Made by a program: the position numbers and the translations under genes. Shown one piece after another: positions 12,697 through 21,922 of a stretch of DNA of 64,000 nucleotides (its first letter is position 1; each line of letters starts with the position of its first letter). Source of the stretch: Xanthomonas sontii. Its GTDB lineage: Bacteria > Pseudomonadota > Gammaproteobacteria > Xanthomonadales > Xanthomonadaceae. The notes beneath the pieces were generated by a model. It did no database searches. It had not been told where the DNA came from and saw nothing but the letters and a program-made list of their open reading frames with translations. The stretch covers positions 3,284,001-3,348,000 of the forward strand of contig NZ_CP132342.1 of assembly GCF_040529055.1 (NCBI RefSeq), written 5' to 3'.

Positions 12697-14454
12697 TCAG
12701 TCGAAACGCAGGCGGCGTTCGGCGAAGACGTACAGACGTCGCCAGACCGCACGGTTGAAGAGGGTCACGAACAGCGACATCACCGCCACCCCGAGCAGCA
12801 CCCGCGGGCCGTCGCCGGCGGCGGTGGCGCGGGCGATGTAGGCACCGAGGCCGTAGGCCTGCACCTGGGTGTGGCCCCAGCTGGCCAGCTCGGCCACGAT
12901 GCTGGCGTTCCAGGAACCGCCGGAGGCGGTCAGCGCACCGGTGATGTAGTACGGGAAGATGCCGGGCAGGATCACCCGCCGCCACCAGGTCCACGAGCGC
13001 AGGTGGTAGATGGTGGCGGCCTCGCGCAGATCGGTGGGAAACGCGCTGGCGCCGGCGATCACGTTGAACAGGATGTACCACTGGGTGCCGAGGATCATCA
13101 GCGGCGACAGCCAGATGTTGGGATCGGCGCCGGTGCTGACGATGGCCAGCACCGCGAACGGGAACAGCACGTTGGCCGGGAACGCGGCCAGGAACTGCGC
13201 CAGCGGCTGCACCCGCTGCGCCACCTTCGGGCGCAGCCCGATCCACACCCCGATCGGCACCCACACCACGCTGGCCAGGGCGATCAGCACCACCACCCGC
13301 AGCAGCGTGGCCAGGCCGCCGCCGAAGGCCTCGGCCAGGTCGTGCAGGCCCAGGTGACGGCGACCGTAGTCGTAGGCGAACCACGCCGCGGCCGCACCGG
13401 CCAGGGCCAGCGCCGCGCTCCACAGCCGATCGCCCCACACCCCGCTGCGGCCGGGTGCCTGCGGCGCGGCCTGCAGTTGCGGCTGGCGCCGCGGCGTCCA
13501 GCGCACCAGCATGGCGCGCTGCCAGACCCAGGCCAGCGGCGCGACCAGGCGCTTGGCCAGGCGCGTGCGCCGCAGCAGGTCGTACAGCCACGACTGCGGC
13601 TTGTCCTGCGAGGCGGTGAGTTCGGCGCGGAACTTGTCCGACCAGGCCACGATCGGGCGGAACAGCAACTGGTCGTACAGGGCGATCAGCACCGCCATCG
13701 CCACCACCGCCCAGCCGACCGCGGCGAAGTTGCGCTGCGCGATCGCCAGCGCCAGGTACGAGCCGATGCCGGGCAATTCCAGGGTGTGGTCGCCGACGCT
13801 GATCGCCTCGGAAGCGACCACGAAGAACCAGCCGCCGGACATGGACATCATCATGTTCCAGATCAGCGAGGGCGTGGCGTACGGCGCCTCCAGCCGCCAG
13901 AAACGCTGCCAGGCGCTGAGCCCGAAACCGCGCGACACCTCGTCCAGGTCGCGCGGCACGTTGCGCAGCGACTGGTAGAACGAGAACGCCATGTTCCAGG
14001 CCTGGCTGGTGAAGATAGCGAAGATCGAAGCCAATTCGGCGCCGATCTGCCGGCCGGGGAACAGGCCCAGGAAGAAGGTCACGGTGAAGGTGAGGAAGCC
14101 CAGCACCGGCACCGACTGCAGGATGTCCAGCGCCGGCACGATCACCCGCTCGGCGCGCCGGCTCTTGGCGGCCAGGGTCGCCACCACGAAGGTGAACACC
14201 AGCGAGGCGGCCATCGCCGCGAACATGCGCAAGGTGGTGCGCAGGCCGTATTCGGGGAGCTGCCACAGCTCCAGCGACACCGCGGCGGTGCCGGCCGGCG
14301 GCAGCGGCGCGCGCATGTCGGATGCGCCGTGCAGCAGCAACGCACCCAGGCCCAGCAGCAGCGCGAACACCGCAAGATCGTGCAGGTTGGGCAGCACGCC
14401 GGGGCGTGCGGCGAGCTGTCCGGGCGCGGAGCGGTCGCGGGCGAATGGCAGCAT
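12697..14454 (-). CDS. Duplicated (fused) ABC transporter permease, NitT/TauT type
   Basis: A 585-residue membrane protein containing two permease halves in one chain. The first half (about 60-290) has the TMD block with YGLRTTLRMFAAMAASLVFT and the EAA-like loop DEVSRGFGLSAWQRFWRLEAP. A linker (about 290-345) is followed by a second half with a similar EAA-like loop (AATIYHLRSWTWWRRVILPG). Fusion supplies both permease subunits for the neighbouring ATPase. No periplasmic binding protein is encoded next to it, so substrate cannot be inferred. A 520-bp leader precedes it. Confidence 0.9.
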   Translation of the reverse strand: MLPFARDRSAPGQLAARPGVLPNLHDLAVFALLLGLGALLLHGASDMRAPLPPAGTAAVSLELWQLPEYGLRTTLRMFAAMAASLVFTFVVATLAAKSRRAERVIVPALDILQSVPVLGFLTFTVTFFLGLFPGRQIGAELASIFAIFTSQAWNMAFSFYQSLRNVPRDLDEVSRGFGLSAWQRFWRLEAPYATPSLIWNMMMSMSGGWFFVVASEAISVGDHTLELPGIGSYLALAIAQRNFAAVGWAVVAMAVLIALYDQLLFRPIVAWSDKFRAELTASQDKPQSWLYDLLRRTRLAKRLVAPLAWVWQRAMLVRWTPRRQPQLQAAPQAPGRSGVWGDRLWSAALALAGAAAAWFAYDYGRRHLGLHDLAEAFGGGLATLLRVVVLIALASVVWVPIGVWIGLRPKVAQRVQPLAQFLAAFPANVLFPFAVLAIVSTGADPNIWLSPLMILGTQWYILFNVIAGASAFPTDLREAATIYHLRSWTWWRRVILPGIFPYYITGALTASGGSWNASIVAELASWGHTQVQAYGLGAYIARATAAGDGPRVLLGVAVMSLFVTLFNRAVWRRLYVFAERRLRFD

Positions 14455-14976
14455 GGGAAGATCCGGCAGGAGCGGCAGCGAACGCCGCAGGAAAAAGGAC
14501 GCTGGCGCGGGTCGCGAAGCGGACCGCCCAGTGTGACCGGGGAAGATGTACGCCGTGCGTCAGCCGCTGCCGGCCGCGCGGGTGTCCCCAGACAATGCGG
14601 TGCACGCACGCCGTCGCCACACGACGCAACCGCGCAGCGACGGACGGCTCAGGGAGGATGGCGATGGCAGGCGCATGGGCGGCTCCGACGATGGGCAACG
14701 CCAGGGGCTACGCTCGGAGTCCTCGCGGATCGGGCTTGCGCACTCTCGGAATCAAGGCCAGCACCGCGCGGGGCTGGCGAACGATCCCGTCCTGAGCGGA
14801 CGGGACCCATCTGGGACGACCCAGACCGTGGCGGTCCTGTCAGCTCTGTCGCTGCAGCGTCGGTCTAGGATGACTGTCCAAGGAAGGTGGCCTCTGGCCG
14901 GAAAACGATGGGCGCGCGCAGTATAGCCAGCTGCTGCGTCGCCGCAAGTCCGTGCGGCGCACGCGGCGCCGCACAT
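14455..14976. other. Intergenic region with a cluster of strong hairpins
   Basis: Lies upstream of the permease gene and downstream of the GGDEF-EAL gene, both on the reverse strand. Two perfect hairpins are adjacent: TCCCGTCC-TGAGC-GGACGGGA (14785-14805) and TCTGGG-ACGA-CCCAGA (14810-14825). A third, GACCG-TGG-CGGTC (14824-14836), competes with the second. No protein-like frame is seen. It could be a 3' end of the upstream gene or a structured leader for the transporter; I do not recognise a known riboswitch. Confidence 0.5.
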
Positions 14977-17766
14977 TCACTGCGCAGCCAGCACCAGCCG
15001 CGGGTGTGTGGCCGGCGCCACCTGCTGGCGCGCGCGCAACCAGGCGGCCAGCTCGCGTGGCGGCAACGGCCGCGAGTGCAGATAGCCCTGGATCTCGTCG
15101 CAGCCCTGCTCGCGCAGCAAGGCCTCTTCCTGCACCGTTTCCACGCCTTCGGCCACCACCTGCATGCCCAGCGCGTGACCGAGCTGCACGATCGCCTGGG
15201 TGACCTTGGCGGTGCCGCTGTCGTGCAGCATGTCCTGCACGAAGCTGCGGTCGATCTTCAGGCGCTGCACCGGGAAGCGATTGAGGTAATGCAGGTTGGA
15301 GAAGCCGGTGCCGAAGTCGTCGACCGCCAGCAGCACGCCTTCCTGCTCGAACAGTTCGAAGCAGCGGCGCAGCGATTCGCTGTCGCGGATCAGCGCCGAC
15401 TCGGTCAGTTCCAGTTCCAGCCGCTTCGGCGACCAGCCATTGCGCTGGCACAGCTCGATCACCCGCTCGGCGAAGCCGCGGTCGCGCAACTGCATCGCCG
15501 AGACGTTCACCGAGACCCGGTCGAAGCTCAGCCCCGCCGCATCCCAGGCCGCGGCCTGGCGGCAGGCTTCGCCGATCACCCAGTCGCCCAGGCGCACGAT
15601 CTCGCCGCATTCCTCGGCGATCGGAATGAACTCGGCCGGGTTGCAATGGCCGTGGCCGGGGCGGTGCCAGCGCAACAGCGCTTCCACCGCCGGCGCGCGC
15701 TCGCCCGCCGCGTGCACCAGCGGCTGGTACACCAGCGAGAACTCCTCGCGATCCAGCGCGCCATGCAGCGCATGCTCGATCTCCAGGCGCCGCTGCGCGC
15801 GCAGCAGCACGTCCTGGCTGTAGTAATGGCAGGTGTTGCGTCCGGACTCCTTGGCCGCGTACATCGCCGCGTCGGCGGCGCGCAGCAGGCCGTCGAAGTC
15901 CTGGCGCCCCTCCTCCATCAGCGCGATGCCGATGCTGGCGCCGATCTTGATCACGTTCTCGCCGCTGTGCAGCGGCTCGGCCAGCGCCGCGATCAGCTTG
16001 CGCGCCACGTGCCCGGCATCGCCCGGCTCGGCCAGGTCGCGCAGCACCACCAGGAACTCGTCGCCGCTGAAACGGCCGAACAGGTCGCTGGTGCGCAGTT
16101 GCTGATGCATGCGGGTGGCCGCCAGCTTCAGCAGCGCGTCGCCGGTGGCGTGGCCGAAGGAATCGTTGATGCTCTTGAAGCCGTCCAGGTCGACGAACAG
16201 CATCGCCAGCGTGGTGCCGCGCTCCACCGCCTCGTGCATCGCCTTCTCGGCCTGCTCGCGCAGCAGCTGCCGGTTCGGCAGGCCGGTCAGCAGGTCGTAA
16301 TGGGCCAGCAGCTCGATGCGCTCGCTGGCCTCGCGTTCGCGGGTGATGTCGCGGAACAGCACCACGAAGCGCGGCGGCAGGCCGTCGCGTTCGTCCAGCT
16401 CGATCAGCACCTGCACCCAGATGCGCTGCCCGGACGGGCGGTGGAAGCACAGGTCCAGTTGCTCCGGCAGGCCGCCCTCGGTGATGCGCACCAGCGCCGA
16501 CTCGAACGCATCGCGCGAGTCCTGGGTGTACAAGGCCAGCGCGTGATCCAGATCGATGGCCTCCTTGCGCAGGCCATGGATGCGGTAGCACTCCTCGGTC
16601 CACTGCATGCGCCGGGTGCCGACCTCGATCTCGCAGCCGCCTATCTTGCCCAGCGCCGAGACGCGGTTGAGCAGTTCGGTGCGCCAGCGGATCAGGGCGT
16701 CGGTCTGGCGCTGCTCGGTGATGTTCTGCACCTGGCCGAGCACGCGCTGGATGCGGCCGTCGGCCTCCACCTGCGGCTGCGCCCACACCCGCAGGTGCAG
16801 CGGCGACTCGCTGCCACACACCAGCTCGACCTCGAAGTTGGCCGGCTTGGCCTCGCGGGCCATGCGCCGCCAGACCGAGATCAGCTGCGCCATCGAATCG
16901 CGGCTGAGCAGGCGCAGCCATCCGCGGCTGCTCGGCGCCTGCTGTTCGTCCAGCCCGGTGACGCGCAGGAATTCGCGCGAGCACCACACCCGGTCGCGCA
17001 GCGGATCCCAGGACCAGCTGCCCATGCGGGTCATGCGCTGCGCCTCGCGCAGCAGGGTCTGCTGGTCGCGCAGGCGCTGCTCGAGCAGCTTCTGCTCGTG
17101 GATGTCGGTGTGCGTGCCGATCATGCGCAGCGGGCTGCCGTCGGCGGTGCGTGCGACGATGCGGCCGCGGTCCAGGATCCAGTGCCACTGCCCGTCCTGC
17201 CGGCGCAGGCGGAACTCGCACATATAGGTTTCGGTGCGGCCCTCGAAATGCGCGCGGATCGCCTGGCGCAGGCGCTCCTGGTCGTCGCCGTGGACCAGCG
17301 GCAGCAACGCGTTCAGGCCGTCGGCCGGGGCATCGCCGGCGTAGCCGAGCATCCGCTTCCAGCGCTCGGAGCGGAAGATGGTGTCGCTGGGGATGTCCCA
17401 GTCCCACAGCCCGTGCTCGGCGCTGTCCAGGGCGATCTCCCAGCGGGTGGCGCCATCGCTGCCGACCGGTTCGGGCACGCTGAGGGTGTAGGCCAGCAGG
17501 CCGCCGCTGTCGTCGCGCACCGCGCGCAGCCAGCCGTCCAGGCGTCGCCCGGCAGTGCCGGGCAAGGCGCAGGCCAGCATGGTCTCGCCGCCGAACAGGC
17601 GCTCGCGGGCCGCACGCAACAACTCGGCGTACGCCTCCACGGTGCGCGGCAGCTCCAGTGCCTGCGCTGCCCGGTTCGCCGCCAGCGGCCTGCCATCGGC
17701 GTCCAACAGGACGAGCGCCGAGGTGAGCGGGTGCTGCAGCAAGCTTGCGATGACGCCTTGATCCAC
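14977..17766 (-). CDS. PAS-PAS-PAS-GGDEF-EAL cyclic-di-GMP signalling protein
   Basis: A soluble protein of about 929 residues with several N-terminal PAS/PAC segments, then GGDEF (about 465-625) and EAL (about 635-885) domains. The GGDEF signature reads SGDEF (residues 567-571), an accepted active variant, and an inhibitory-site RxxD (RTSD, 558-561) lies exactly five residues before it. The EAL domain keeps EALLRW (Glu695), NVSAMQL, ELTESAL, DDFGTGFSNL and VAEGVET, so phosphodiesterase activity is expected. The open frame reaches GTG 17823, but a FliA-type promoter (17840-17814) predicts a transcript start near 17806; the GTG at 17766, with GGAG nine bases upstream, is therefore preferred. 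Divergent from the histidine kinase gene. Confidence 0.9.
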   Translation of the reverse strand: MDQGVIASLLQHPLTSALVLLDADGRPLAANRAAQALELPRTVEAYAELLRAARERLFGGETMLACALPGTAGRRLDGWLRAVRDDSGGLLAYTLSVPEPVGSDGATRWEIALDSAEHGLWDWDIPSDTIFRSERWKRMLGYAGDAPADGLNALLPLVHGDDQERLRQAIRAHFEGRTETYMCEFRLRRQDGQWHWILDRGRIVARTADGSPLRMIGTHTDIHEQKLLEQRLRDQQTLLREAQRMTRMGSWSWDPLRDRVWCSREFLRVTGLDEQQAPSSRGWLRLLSRDSMAQLISVWRRMAREAKPANFEVELVCGSESPLHLRVWAQPQVEADGRIQRVLGQVQNITEQRQTDALIRWRTELLNRVSALGKIGGCEIEVGTRRMQWTEECYRIHGLRKEAIDLDHALALYTQDSRDAFESALVRITEGGLPEQLDLCFHRPSGQRIWVQVLIELDERDGLPPRFVVLFRDITREREASERIELLAHYDLLTGLPNRQLLREQAEKAMHEAVERGTTLAMLFVDLDGFKSINDSFGHATGDALLKLAATRMHQQLRTSDLFGRFSGDEFLVVLRDLAEPGDAGHVARKLIAALAEPLHSGENVIKIGASIGIALMEEGRQDFDGLLRAADAAMYAAKESGRNTCHYYSQDVLLRAQRRLEIEHALHGALDREEFSLVYQPLVHAAGERAPAVEALLRWHRPGHGHCNPAEFIPIAEECGEIVRLGDWVIGEACRQAAAWDAAGLSFDRVSVNVSAMQLRDRGFAERVIELCQRNGWSPKRLELELTESALIRDSESLRRCFELFEQEGVLLAVDDFGTGFSNLHYLNRFPVQRLKIDRSFVQDMLHDSGTAKVTQAIVQLGHALGMQVVAEGVETVQEEALLREQGCDEIQGYLHSRPLPPRELAAWLRARQQVAPATHPRLVLAAQ

Positions 17767-17813
17767 GCCGAGATGCTCCGTTTCGCCGCCCTGAAGGCCA
17801 GCGGTCGAAGGTG

Positions 17814-17840
17814 ATAACGGCACCCGGCGGCATTAATTGA
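17814..17840 (-). promoter_or_regulatory. FliA (sigma-28) promoter for the GGDEF-EAL gene
   Basis: On the reverse strand TCAATTAA, 11 bases, then GCCGTTAT. The -10 element is identical or nearly so to those of flgM and of the proximal fliC promoters; the -35 is weaker (TCAA for TAAA). Confidence 0.55.
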
Positions 17841-17929
17841 GCGCCCGCACCGCCCGACCATGGGCCGCGGCGGCCGTCAGCGGCTAAGATGTCCGCCGGA
17901 CACGGACCACCGCAGCAGGCTGCCGGGGC

Positions 17930-20032
17930 ATGCAACCACAACGCGACAGCTCCCTGCCCCATCAGGCGACCTCCGGCATGCGCCTGGCGCAGCGCCTGGA
18001 CCGTGGCATCTGGAGAGTGGTGCTGCTGTACGTGCTGCTGGGGCTGGCGCTGTCGATCGGCAGCGACCTGGTTTTGGCGCATTTCGTAGACGATCCCCGC
18101 ACGTTGATCGTCCTGCAGCTGGTCAACGACGCCCTGTTCCTGACCCTGACCGCAATCGCCCTGTACTACCTGCTGCGCCCGCTGGTGCGGGCCGCCGTGC
18201 AGGCGCACACCCGGCTGGCGCTGTCGGAGGCCGGCTACCGACAGATGTTCCACGCCAATCCCAGCCCGATGCTGGTCTACGACCTGGAAAGCCTGCGCAT
18301 CCTCGACGTGAACCCCACCGCGGTCGCCTTCTTCGGCTGGTCGCACGACGAGTTCGTCGGACTGGAATTGGCGCGACTGTGGCCGCCCAGCGCCAGCGCC
18401 CGCCTGGCCGAGGTGATCGAGACGATCCGGCAGACCCCGTCCAAGACCTGCGTGGTGGCCGAGCCGCTGCGCCTGCGCGACGGTAGCCAGTGCATGGCCG
18501 AGGCCCGCAGTACCAGCCTGGACTACCACGGCCGGCAGGCGCGGCTGGTGGTGATCAGCGACCGCAGCGCCGAGTACGACGCGCAGCGCCGCCGCGACCA
18601 GGCCCTGCAGCATCTGCAGGAGGCGCAGTCGATCGCGCGGCTGGGCTCCTGGCAACTGGACCGGGCCAGCGGCCTGGGCAGTTACTCCGAGCAGGTCTAC
18701 CGGATGCTCGGCCGGCGCGTGCCGGACCAGCCGCGCCAGCACCGCCTGGAAGAGCTGCTGGTCCCGCCCGACGTGGCCTCGCAGGCGCGCATCCAGCGGG
18801 TGATCGAGGACCTGTGCGGCAGCGCGCCGCTGCAACTGGACATGCTGCTGCCGGTGCTGGCCGCCGACGGCCAGGCGCGCATGCTGCATCTGCGCGCCGA
18901 ATCGTCCAGCGACGACGCAGGCGGCGCCTGCGTGCACGGCACCCTGCAGGACGTGACCGAGCACGAGCGCTCGCGGCGCCTGCTGCACGAGCGCGAGGAG
19001 CAGTTCCGCGAACTGGTGCGGGTGCTGCCGGACGGCGTGGCGATCCTGCACCAGGAACACGTGCTGTACGCCAACGCCGCCTGCGCCGGGCAGTTCGGCT
19101 TCGAGGGCGAGAACCTGCTCGGCGAGCCGCTGCAGGGTCTGGTCGACAGCGCCGACCTGGCGTTGGTACGGCAACGGATGGGCGCGGCCGGGGCCAAGGG
19201 CGAACGCGGCGCCACCGCACGCATGTGCCGCCGCGACGGCTCGCTGTTCCATGCCGGGCTGTCGTTCGGCAACGTCCGCTACAGCGGCCGCGACTGCAAG
19301 CTGCTGATCGTGCGCGACCTCAGCGAACCGGAACGCATGCGCGACGCGCTGGCGCAGAGCAACCGCGAACTGCAGGCGATGGCGCGGCGCCTGTTCTCGT
19401 TGCAGGAAGACGAGCGCCGTGCGATCTCTCGCGACCTGCACGACGATATCGGCCAGGCGATCACCGCGATGAAGCTGTCGGCGCACGCGGCGCTGGACGA
19501 GACCGACGCCGAGCGCCGCCGCGAGGATCTCAGCGAGATCGTGAGCCTGGCCGACAGCAGCATCACCAAGCTGCGCAACCTCTCCACGCTGCTGCGGCCG
19601 CCGCAGCTGGACGCGCTGGGCCTGGAAGCGGCGCTGCGCTGGCAGGCCGGCATGCTGTTCCGCGCGTCGCCGGTGCGCCTGCACCTGGACATCGCCACCC
19701 TGCCCGAGCGCCCCAGCGGCGAGGTCGAACAGGCCTGCTTCCGCATCGCCCAGGAGAGCCTGACCAACGTGCTGCGCCATGCCAGCGCCGGCGAGGTGCG
19801 GATGACCCTCGGCGACGAGGAACGCCAGCGCCTGCGCCTGGAAGTGGTCGACGATGGCGACGGTTTCGATCCGGCCGGGCCGCGCGGCCTGGGCCTGATC
19901 GTGATGCGCGAGCGCGCGCAGAGCGCCGGCGGTACCCTGCAGATCGACACCGCGCCCGGCGCCGGCACCAGGGTGACGCTGTGCCTGCCCTACACCACCG
20001 CGGCACCACCGTCGCCCCCGCCTGGAACCTGA
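17930..20032 (+). CDS. PAS-containing sensor histidine kinase, NarL-type (HisKA_3)
   Basis: A 700-residue inner-membrane kinase. Two transmembrane helices (about 28-50 and 62-85) are followed by three PAS-like domains (about 95-455). The dimerisation/phosphoacceptor region contains ISRDLHDDIGQ with the phosphorylated His near residue 503, the HisKA_3 form used by kinases that pair with LuxR-type regulators. The HATPase_c region includes ESLTNVLRHASAG (N box), DDGDGFD and GLGLIVMRERA. The next gene starts four bases after its stop, so the two are translationally coupled. Position and architecture recall the RavS-RavR group of X. campestris; that name is from memory and not assigned. Confidence 0.92.
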   Translation: MQPQRDSSLPHQATSGMRLAQRLDRGIWRVVLLYVLLGLALSIGSDLVLAHFVDDPRTLIVLQLVNDALFLTLTAIALYYLLRPLVRAAVQAHTRLALSEAGYRQMFHANPSPMLVYDLESLRILDVNPTAVAFFGWSHDEFVGLELARLWPPSASARLAEVIETIRQTPSKTCVVAEPLRLRDGSQCMAEARSTSLDYHGRQARLVVISDRSAEYDAQRRRDQALQHLQEAQSIARLGSWQLDRASGLGSYSEQVYRMLGRRVPDQPRQHRLEELLVPPDVASQARIQRVIEDLCGSAPLQLDMLLPVLAADGQARMLHLRAESSSDDAGGACVHGTLQDVTEHERSRRLLHEREEQFRELVRVLPDGVAILHQEHVLYANAACAGQFGFEGENLLGEPLQGLVDSADLALVRQRMGAAGAKGERGATARMCRRDGSLFHAGLSFGNVRYSGRDCKLLIVRDLSEPERMRDALAQSNRELQAMARRLFSLQEDERRAISRDLHDDIGQAITAMKLSAHAALDETDAERRREDLSEIVSLADSSITKLRNLSTLLRPPQLDALGLEAALRWQAGMLFRASPVRLHLDIATLPERPSGEVEQACFRIAQESLTNVLRHASAGEVRMTLGDEERQRLRLEVVDDGDGFDPAGPRGLGLIVMRERAQSAGGTLQIDTAPGAGTRVTLCLPYTTAAPPSPPPGT

Positions 20033-20036
20033 GCCG

Positions 20037-21761
20037 ATGTGGAATCCCGCCAGCGCCGTACCCGTGGACGACGAACTGCCGTCGCGCCTGGGTGCGGGCC
20101 ATCCCGCCCTGACCGGCATGATCGCCGAGGCGCTCGCCGGCGGGCCGGGGGTGATGCTGCTGCACATCGACATCGACCACTTCGCCTCGATCAACGAGAA
20201 CATGAGCCCGGAGGTCGGCGACCAGGCGCTGGCGCTGCTCGCGCACCGGCTGCAGGCGCACCTGCGCGGCCGCGGCCTGCTGTGGCGCCACGGCAGCGAC
20301 GAACTGGTGATGGCGGTACCGCGCACCGCCGACGTGCCGCCGCCTGAAGCCTTCGCCGAGGAGATCCGGCAGCAGATCGAGCTGCCGCTGTCGGTGCTGC
20401 CGTACACCCTGTTCATGACCGGCAAGATCGGCGTGAGCCTGTGCCCGGAGCATTCCACGCGGTTGTCGACCCTGCTCGACTTCGCCGAGGACGCGGTCTA
20501 CCAGGCCGCGCGCGAAGGCGGCAACCTGGTGCGCCTGTACGCCGCCGACGGCCCGCCCAGCGCGCACAGCGAGAGCATCATCTCGCGGCAGATCGTCGAC
20601 GCCATTCCCAACGGCGAGCTGCGCCTGCGCTACCAGCCGATGGTCAGCGCCCGCGACGGCCGCGTGGTCGGCATGGAATCGCTGCTGCGCTGGCAGTCGC
20701 CGACCCTGGGCATCCTGGTGCCGGAGCGCTTCATGCGCACCGCCGAGCGCCTGGGCGTGATCGTGCAGATCGGCACCTGGGTGATGGAAGGCGCGCTGCG
20801 CCAGGCGCGGCTGTGGCGCGACCAGGGCTTCGACGACTTCACCATCGCGGTCAACGTCTCCACCCTGCAGCTGCTGCGCCCGACCTTCTTCAACGAGGTG
20901 ATGTCGGCGCTGCAGGCGGCCGGGGTACCGCCGCAGATGGTGGTGCTGGAGATCAACGAAAGCGCACTGACCAACAACGTCAACTTCGTCCACGAGACCC
21001 TGGCCAACCTGTGCCGCGAAGGCATCAGCCTGAGCCTGGACAACTTCGGCACCGGCGACTCCAGCCTCAGCGCGCTGGTGCGCTACCCGGTGGACAAGCT
21101 GAAGATCGACCGCAGCTTCATCAAGAGCGCACCGGCCGGCAACCGCGAGGCGGCGATCGCCCGCGCGATCATCGCCATGGGCCACCAGCTGGGCATGGTG
21201 GTGATCGCCAACGGCGTCGAATCGCAGGCGCAGCTGGGCTTCCTGCGCCGCAACGACTGCGACATCTTCCAGGGCTACCTGTTCGGCGAACCGATGTCGG
21301 CCGAAGCGGCGGGCATGGCCCTGCGCCGGCGCTACCTGCGCCCGGAATCGTTCACCGAGACCCGCCCGGACCGCACCCTGCTGCTGCTCGACGACGAAGA
21401 GAACGTGCTGCGCTCGCTGGTGCGCCTGTTCCGCCGCGACGGCTACCGCATTCTCGCCGCCGGCAACGTCCGCGACGCCTTCGACCTGCTCGCCACCAAC
21501 GACGTGCAGGTGATCCTGTCCGACCAGCGCATGTCCGACATGAGCGGCACCGAGTTCCTGGGCCGGGTGAAGATGCTCTACCCCGACACCATCCGCCTGG
21601 TCCTGTCCGGCTACACCGACCTGGCCACCGTCACCGACGCGATCAACCGCGGCGCGATCTACCGCTTCCTGACCAAGCCGTGGAACGACGACGAACTGCG
21701 CGAACACATCCGCCAGGCCTTCCGCACGCACGACGAACAGCGGCGGGATGCGGGGCCCTGA
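20037..21761 (+). CDS. GGDEF-EAL-receiver protein (RavR-like), both enzymatic motifs degenerate
   Basis: A 574-residue protein with an N-terminal GGDEF-like domain whose signature reads HGSDEL, hence probably not a cyclase; an EAL domain (about 180-420); and a C-terminal receiver domain (about 440-565) with a phosphoacceptor Asp in VILSDQRMS. The EAL domain keeps ESLLRW, NVSTLQL, EINESAL and KIDRSF but has DNFGTG for DDFGTG and VIANGVES for VAEGVE, losing two acidic residues that normally bind metal or support catalysis. It is coupled to the kinase gene upstream and faces a second kinase gene downstream. Likely a phosphorylation-controlled c-di-GMP protein acting on motility or virulence. Confidence 0.9.
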   Translation: MWNPASAVPVDDELPSRLGAGHPALTGMIAEALAGGPGVMLLHIDIDHFASINENMSPEVGDQALALLAHRLQAHLRGRGLLWRHGSDELVMAVPRTADVPPPEAFAEEIRQQIELPLSVLPYTLFMTGKIGVSLCPEHSTRLSTLLDFAEDAVYQAAREGGNLVRLYAADGPPSAHSESIISRQIVDAIPNGELRLRYQPMVSARDGRVVGMESLLRWQSPTLGILVPERFMRTAERLGVIVQIGTWVMEGALRQARLWRDQGFDDFTIAVNVSTLQLLRPTFFNEVMSALQAAGVPPQMVVLEINESALTNNVNFVHETLANLCREGISLSLDNFGTGDSSLSALVRYPVDKLKIDRSFIKSAPAGNREAAIARAIIAMGHQLGMVVIANGVESQAQLGFLRRNDCDIFQGYLFGEPMSAEAAGMALRRRYLRPESFTETRPDRTLLLLDDEENVLRSLVRLFRRDGYRILAAGNVRDAFDLLATNDVQVILSDQRMSDMSGTEFLGRVKMLYPDTIRLVLSGYTDLATVTDAINRGAIYRFLTKPWNDDELREHIRQAFRTHDEQRRDAGP

Positions 21762-21765
21762 GAAG

Positions 21766-21920
21766 CCGGGAATCGGGAACGGGGAATCGGGAATGGGAAA
21801 AGCCGCATTGCGGCTTTTCTTTTTTCAGGTCAGGTCAATATGGCGACATCGGCGACACGGAAAGCGAACAGCGTCAGCGCTCCCGCTTTTCCTACTCCCC
21901 ATTCCCGATTCCCCATTCCC
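21766..21920. repeat. Inverted pair of GGGAATCGGGAA-type repeats
   Basis: The left arm (21766-21797) reads CCGGGAATCGGGAACGGGGA then ATCGGGAATGGG; the right arm (21893-21920) is TACTCCCCATTCCCGATTCC then CCATTCCC. The arms are inverted copies. The same element occurs between flgE and flgF. Confidence 0.85.
21798..21826 (+). terminator. Intrinsic terminator after the GGDEF-EAL-receiver gene
   Basis: Perfect 9-bp stem AAAAGCCGC / GCGGCTTTT with loop ATT, followed by CTTTTTT. It lies inside the inverted repeat pair. Confidence 0.85.
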
Positions 21921-21922
21921 AG

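Noticed and set aside
14810..14825. TCTGGG-ACGA-CCCAGA hairpin as a guanidine-II (mini-ykkC) riboswitch
   Set aside because: That class needs two hairpins with ACGR loops; the neighbouring hairpin has a TGAGC loop and orientation relative to the transporter is wrong.
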